This document shows positions 25,384-28,530 of a stretch of DNA of 28,530 nt, one piece after another. Source of the DNA: UBA4722 sp041690995 (GTDB taxonomy: Bacteria > Pseudomonadota > Gammaproteobacteria > DSM-16500). The translations under genes and the position numbers were made by a program. The stretch spans positions 1 through 28,530 of the forward strand of contig JBEPVM010000022.1 of assembly GCA_041690995.1 (NCBI GenBank). Direction: 5' to 3'. The first letter of the stretch is position 1, and each line of letters begins with the position of its first letter. The notes below the pieces were generated by a model. It had not been told where the DNA came from and did not search any database. It worked only from the letters and a program-made list of their open reading frames with translations.

Positions 25384-26544
25384 ATGCTAGCAGAAGAAAA
25401 AGACAAGCAAGATTTTTTATTAGTAGCATCCCATCTGACGTTAAAGGATTTAGACGGTACACAGTATGAGAAGAATCCTGGGATACACATTGCTCTTGTT
25501 ATTCCAGTCATGAGAAAAGATGGCAGCGTTATCAATAATATTTTATGCGGAAAGCGATTTTGCGGTAAGATTTCTATGAATTTTGGGGGTACGTTTTGCC
25601 CGGATCTTGACATAAGACATAATACCAACACAGAAGGCTCATTACTGCATACGGCCTATCGAGAAGCCCGTGAAGAATTGCAAGAGTCTGATCTCATAGA
25701 AATATTAGATATTAAGAGCGCATTAATGGATGCCTTTAACCAACATTATTTCATTGGAGGAAAGGGGATTCATGCCTTTGGTATTGTTCCAACATGTCCC
25801 ATTGCTGAAGAAAAATTGGATGAACAACTTAACCTCATTAATAGACGAGTAGCAACAGCTCACCAGATTCGAGAGGAAATTTTAAAATTAGAGAAACTTG
25901 CGGTGAGTGGTAAGGTCACCGCACATACTTTATTAGCCACGTTAGATGTATGTAACGTATTATTAGAAAAAGATGTTGCGAGTGATTTAGCAACATTTAT
26001 GAGAAACCTGACGGTTGGAAATGTCAGTGATTCTTTGCAATGTTATGTTCAGAAAAGTGTTCTTTACCACAGGGATAAGCAGGCGGGGAGAGAACCTCTC
26101 TCCTCTATTCGTGACTTCGTTGAAGCCTATACCGAATATTCGGAAATAACAGCTATTGATGCACGCTTTGTTCTTGCTGCTGTAGAAAAATCTGATGCTA
26201 TTACTCAACGCATTCATTCGCTGGAGATAAAAGGCAGAGAACAATTATTAGAACATGAGCAACATGAAATAATAACTTTAAAAGATCAACTTAAGTCTAT
26301 ACCACTTGCTGTGACGAATCCAAATAAAGTTGAAGTTGGATTCTCGCCGAGCCTAAGAGATATGGCTAAAATAAAAAAAATTTTAGAGAATATAATAACT
26401 GAAAAATCGAATAAGAAAAAACTGCAACCGCATATCGCAAACTTATTTACTCATACCGAGCTACCTTTAAAGGATTTTCAAGACAATAATAACAATAGGG
26501 ATAGTAATAACGAGTCAAAAAAAACATCGTTGACTAAAACTTAA
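25384..26544 (+). CDS. Nudix-like domain protein, candidate effector
   Basis: The start is ATG 25384, seven bases after GAGAGG, giving 386 residues. Residues about 15-150 look like a Nudix hydrolase fold: IHIALVIPVMRKDGSV (first strands), GGTFCPDLD (68-76) and a Nudix-like helix TEGSLLHTAYREAREEL (83-99). The REAREEL part is intact, but the first Glu (84) is one residue off the standard spacing and the loop before it is long. It may have altered or no hydrolase activity. The remainder is helical and charged, and the tail is polar and Asn/Ser/Lys/Thr-rich (RDSNNESKKTSLTKT), as in many Dot/Icm-exported proteins. No signal peptide or membrane segment is seen. The substrate is unknown, and the effector role is inferred from tail, context and the upstream PmrA-like repeat. 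Confidence 0.65.
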   Translation: MLAEEKDKQDFLLVASHLTLKDLDGTQYEKNPGIHIALVIPVMRKDGSVINNILCGKRFCGKISMNFGGTFCPDLDIRHNTNTEGSLLHTAYREAREELQESDLIEILDIKSALMDAFNQHYFIGGKGIHAFGIVPTCPIAEEKLDEQLNLINRRVATAHQIREEILKLEKLAVSGKVTAHTLLATLDVCNVLLEKDVASDLATFMRNLTVGNVSDSLQCYVQKSVLYHRDKQAGREPLSSIRDFVEAYTEYSEITAIDARFVLAAVEKSDAITQRIHSLEIKGREQLLEHEQHEIITLKDQLKSIPLAVTNPNKVEVGFSPSLRDMAKIKKILENIITEKSNKKKLQPHIANLFTHTELPLKDFQDNNNNRDSNNESKKTSLTKT

Positions 26545-26734
26545 TTTCTCAGCAAAAAAATAGGTGAAGACATTTTTAGAATTTATTTTTCAGTATTTAT
26601 TTTAAAAGTGTTGGATAAATTAAATATTAGGAGTAATATACTTTTTCTTCAAGTATAAAATAAAAATATTGAAGAAGAGGAGGATTCAAATAAAATAATT
26701 TCATTACTGCTTACTAACTGCGGAGGAAAGTATT
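26545..26734 (+). promoter_or_regulatory. AT-rich promoter region with CTTCAA/TTGAAG inverted repeat
   Basis: The 190 bases ahead of the kinase-like gene are very AT-rich. CTTCAA and TTGAAG flank a 16-base AT-rich spacer around 26650-26675 and could be an operator or weak hairpin. A strong GGAGGAAAG lies six bases before the ATG. I found no TTAA-N7-TTAA box here. Confidence 0.35.
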
Positions 26735-28240
26735 ATGTTTAGAAATCCAGCTCAAGAAAGTGTCGAACAAAAAGAAGATGCACCTGCTTTTAGACCAATC
26801 GGTATCTTAAATTTTAATGGCGTTATTAAGCAACTTGATGGCCAAGTGGGTTATGAAGGTGTTGCGCCAGGAACTCCAGGGTTTTCTGTGTATTGGACTG
26901 GAAAAAAGCCTGGCGGTTCAGATGTGGGGCATCTTGTCGAAATAGATACTGAACCCTTTATTGTTAAGACAGGCGTTTCTACAAGCTTACTCGGACAAGT
27001 TCTCAAACATGTCAGCAAGGGAGAAAAAGAAAAGGAAATTAAAAAGTTAGGTTTTATTGCAGGTGATTTTTTTCGTATTGTAGGAGCCACATGGGATGAA
27101 AACCCTGTATTACGTAACGTGGCAGTTGAACGTGGGATCGATACTAAATCAGTTAATTTCAAAAAATTTGTGACTGACGAAGTACAATCTGTATTTAATC
27201 AGTTTAAACAAACAGAAGAAGGAATAGCACTTATTCAAAAGTTAGCTGCTAAGCAGGAGTTGACTACCAAGGATGTTCAATCCATTCAACTTTATTTAGC
27301 TTCACACAGTCCTATATTACGCGAAGTGATTAGTGTTACAACTTTTTCTGATATCATTAAGGGCGCTTGCGGCCAATTTTTTAGTAATTCGTTTCAGGAA
27401 ACGCAAGCAGAAACTCCGCGATCTGTACTCGATGAACAGAGAGTTTTGATAGAATCAGGTGAAGATCCTAACATTTTTATGGCATCTCGATTTAATAAAC
27501 AAGCATTGGCGTTTGATCAGTTTTTATTAGCGCCATTTATTGAGAGTGCAGATCAGTGCGGTGAAGACAAAAAAGTATGGATAGATGAATGCGCTAAAAA
27601 ATTGTCACAGAAACTCGGAACAGTGCAAGGCTTATGTTCAGCCATTTTCATTCGTCATTTAATGGGGGAGAAAGGTGACTTGGGTCCCGATAATATGTTG
27701 CTTATCCCAACGGGTAAAGATTCTTATAGTGTGATGAATATAGATGTGACGGGGTTTCGCTATGCGCGGCGCCAGGATTATCTTGAAGAAGGTAAGCCAC
27801 CTGCATTAGGTTGGGAAGGTACTTTACAAATAACTGACTCAAAACAACTGGCTGAGAGATTATTAAACGATACTGTATTTAGTAATCGTTTTGTCAAAGA
27901 TTCAGAAAAACTTCCTAAGGGAATTGACAAAATCGAGGTGATGAAAGCAATAGTCAGTATTTTAAAGGATCGCGTAGGAAATAATGCTGCTCAGGAAATT
28001 CAAGCAGTACGTGAATGGCTGATTAGTCAAGACAGCGCACTTGCTTCGATTTCATTGGATAAGGTTATTAGGAATACGCATGCCAAACTAAAAGTGGGTC
28101 CTCGCTCTTTCTCCAAAGAGGCATTGGATGCGTTGAGTAACTCGAATGAAAAATTTCTTGAATGCATTGAAGCAGCTCGAAATGCACTGGAAGTTATAAA
28201 GGTAAACGAAAAAGCGCCAGCACCCGTGGTGGGAGCGTAG
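26735..28240 (+). CDS. Kinase-like-motif protein, candidate effector
   Basis: This 501-residue protein has no signal peptide or membrane segment and no family I recognise. Two regions recall an atypical kinase/phosphotransferase fold. Near the N-terminus GSDVGHLVEIDTEPFIVKTG (61-80) resembles an N-lobe sheet ending in the ATP-anchoring Lys (Lys78). Later, IRHLMGEKGDLGPDNMLLIP (306-325) followed by VMNIDVTGF (333-341) resembles a catalytic loop (Asp315, Asn320) and a metal-binding Asp (Asp337), in the order seen in lipid/APH-type kinases. The long helical insert (about 85-250) and C-terminal helices are unassigned. A similar layout occurs in several Legionella/Coxiella effectors. Its lone transcription and neighbouring Nudix-like gene fit an accessory host-interaction locus. 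Kinase activity is a hypothesis. Confidence 0.65.
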   Translation: MFRNPAQESVEQKEDAPAFRPIGILNFNGVIKQLDGQVGYEGVAPGTPGFSVYWTGKKPGGSDVGHLVEIDTEPFIVKTGVSTSLLGQVLKHVSKGEKEKEIKKLGFIAGDFFRIVGATWDENPVLRNVAVERGIDTKSVNFKKFVTDEVQSVFNQFKQTEEGIALIQKLAAKQELTTKDVQSIQLYLASHSPILREVISVTTFSDIIKGACGQFFSNSFQETQAETPRSVLDEQRVLIESGEDPNIFMASRFNKQALAFDQFLLAPFIESADQCGEDKKVWIDECAKKLSQKLGTVQGLCSAIFIRHLMGEKGDLGPDNMLLIPTGKDSYSVMNIDVTGFRYARRQDYLEEGKPPALGWEGTLQITDSKQLAERLLNDTVFSNRFVKDSEKLPKGIDKIEVMKAIVSILKDRVGNNAAQEIQAVREWLISQDSALASISLDKVIRNTHAKLKVGPRSFSKEALDALSNSNEKFLECIEAARNALEVIKVNEKAPAPVVGA

Positions 28241-28259
28241 TGATATAATCGTAAAATAT

Positions 28260-28305
28260 ACATACCGCAGCATCTGTTGCAACTAAATTCAGATGCTGCG
28301 TATGT
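28260..28305 (+). terminator. Hairpin downstream of the kinase-like gene
   Basis: A 16-bp stem with one bulged base (core CGCAGCATCTG and its complement) encloses a 13-base loop 20 bases after the stop codon. There is no T run after it, so it may be a 3' protective hairpin or a factor-assisted terminator. Confidence 0.6.
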
Positions 28306-28530
28306 CATGTCATCCTGGAGGGCAAACGCACCCAGCTTTTTTTAGCTAAATCCCACATCAACCCTGCCAATGTTTTTGATCACATCATTAGAATACTTAA
28401 TTACTTTTTAGAAAGAGTAAAGCCTGTCGCCCCGCAAAAAACGCGCCACGCTTGTCACAAGAACACAGACGTGTCTTCGCGTTTTTGTGCGGGGTCTGGT
28501 GGCAATGGCACTACCTTAAGGAATAATAGA
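28306..28530. other. Non-coding end region with long GC-rich stem
   Basis: No gene is visible to the window end. Bases 28430-28445 pair with 28478-28494 (CCCCGCA..AAAACGCG against CGCGTTTTTGTGCGGGG) with a single unpaired base. The 32-base loop holds a further short CTTGT/ACAAG hairpin. It could be a repeat element, a terminator of a gene beyond the window, or a structured small RNA. Confidence 0.4.

Noticed and set aside
26545..26734. PmrA box ahead of the kinase-like gene
   Set aside because: TTAA cores are present, but none are spaced seven bases apart.

Overview
The window looks like chromosomal DNA from an AT-rich, host-associated gammaproteobacterium, most likely of the order Legionellales (Legionella/Coxiella/Aquicella-like). 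The evidence is an LbtU-type outer-membrane porin, a SulP-carbonic anhydrase fusion, the lnt-leuS-lptE-holA housekeeping block, and three effector-like genes. Two of those genes have TTAA-N7-TTAA direct repeats upstream that fit the PmrA response-regulator box, which controls Dot/Icm effectors in this order. No ribosomal RNA, tRNA, complete insertion sequence or CRISPR array was found.

Layout. Positions 1-6740 are mostly accessory: the 3' end of an unknown gene, an exported NlpC/P60-like cysteine peptidase (minus strand), an XRE/Cro-type regulator, a two-gene unit (GadC-like amino-acid antiporter plus a catalytically divergent PTPS/QueD-fold protein, overlapping by 4 bp), a 766-residue coiled-coil/membrane protein built from several internal duplications, and a tiny exported Pro/Thr-rich protein. 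Positions 6748-10841 hold an ArnC-like glycosyltransferase, divergent nth, a palindromic repeat, the LbtU-like porin, a small exported protein and a frameshifted Phd antitoxin remnant. Positions 11024-16652 form the co-directional block lnt, leuS, lptE, holA (lipoprotein acylation, leucyl-tRNA charging, LPS export, DNA polymerase clamp loading), followed by the SulP-carbonic anhydrase fusion. Positions 19049-19644 have no intact gene but contain a perfect 32-bp inverted repeat and a decayed reading frame. Positions 19645-25030 carry murF and an isocitrate dehydrogenase with NAD-type coenzyme residues on the minus strand, divergent from pabB-pabA-mpg. The right end (25384-28240) carries two effector-like proteins, one with a Nudix-like domain and one with kinase-like motifs, and ends in structured non-coding DNA.

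How the parts work together. Core envelope and replication functions (Lnt, LptE, MurF, HolA, LeuS), folate precursor synthesis (PabA/PabB), base-excision repair (Nth, Mpg) and bicarbonate/carbon metabolism (SulP-CA, IDH) alternate with islands of candidate host-interaction genes. The most distinctive signals are the PmrA-type box in front of the 766-residue gene with a second, weaker one before the Nudix-like gene, the kinase-like effector candidate, the NAD-type IDH signature, and the PTPS-fold protein that lacks the usual catalytic residues.
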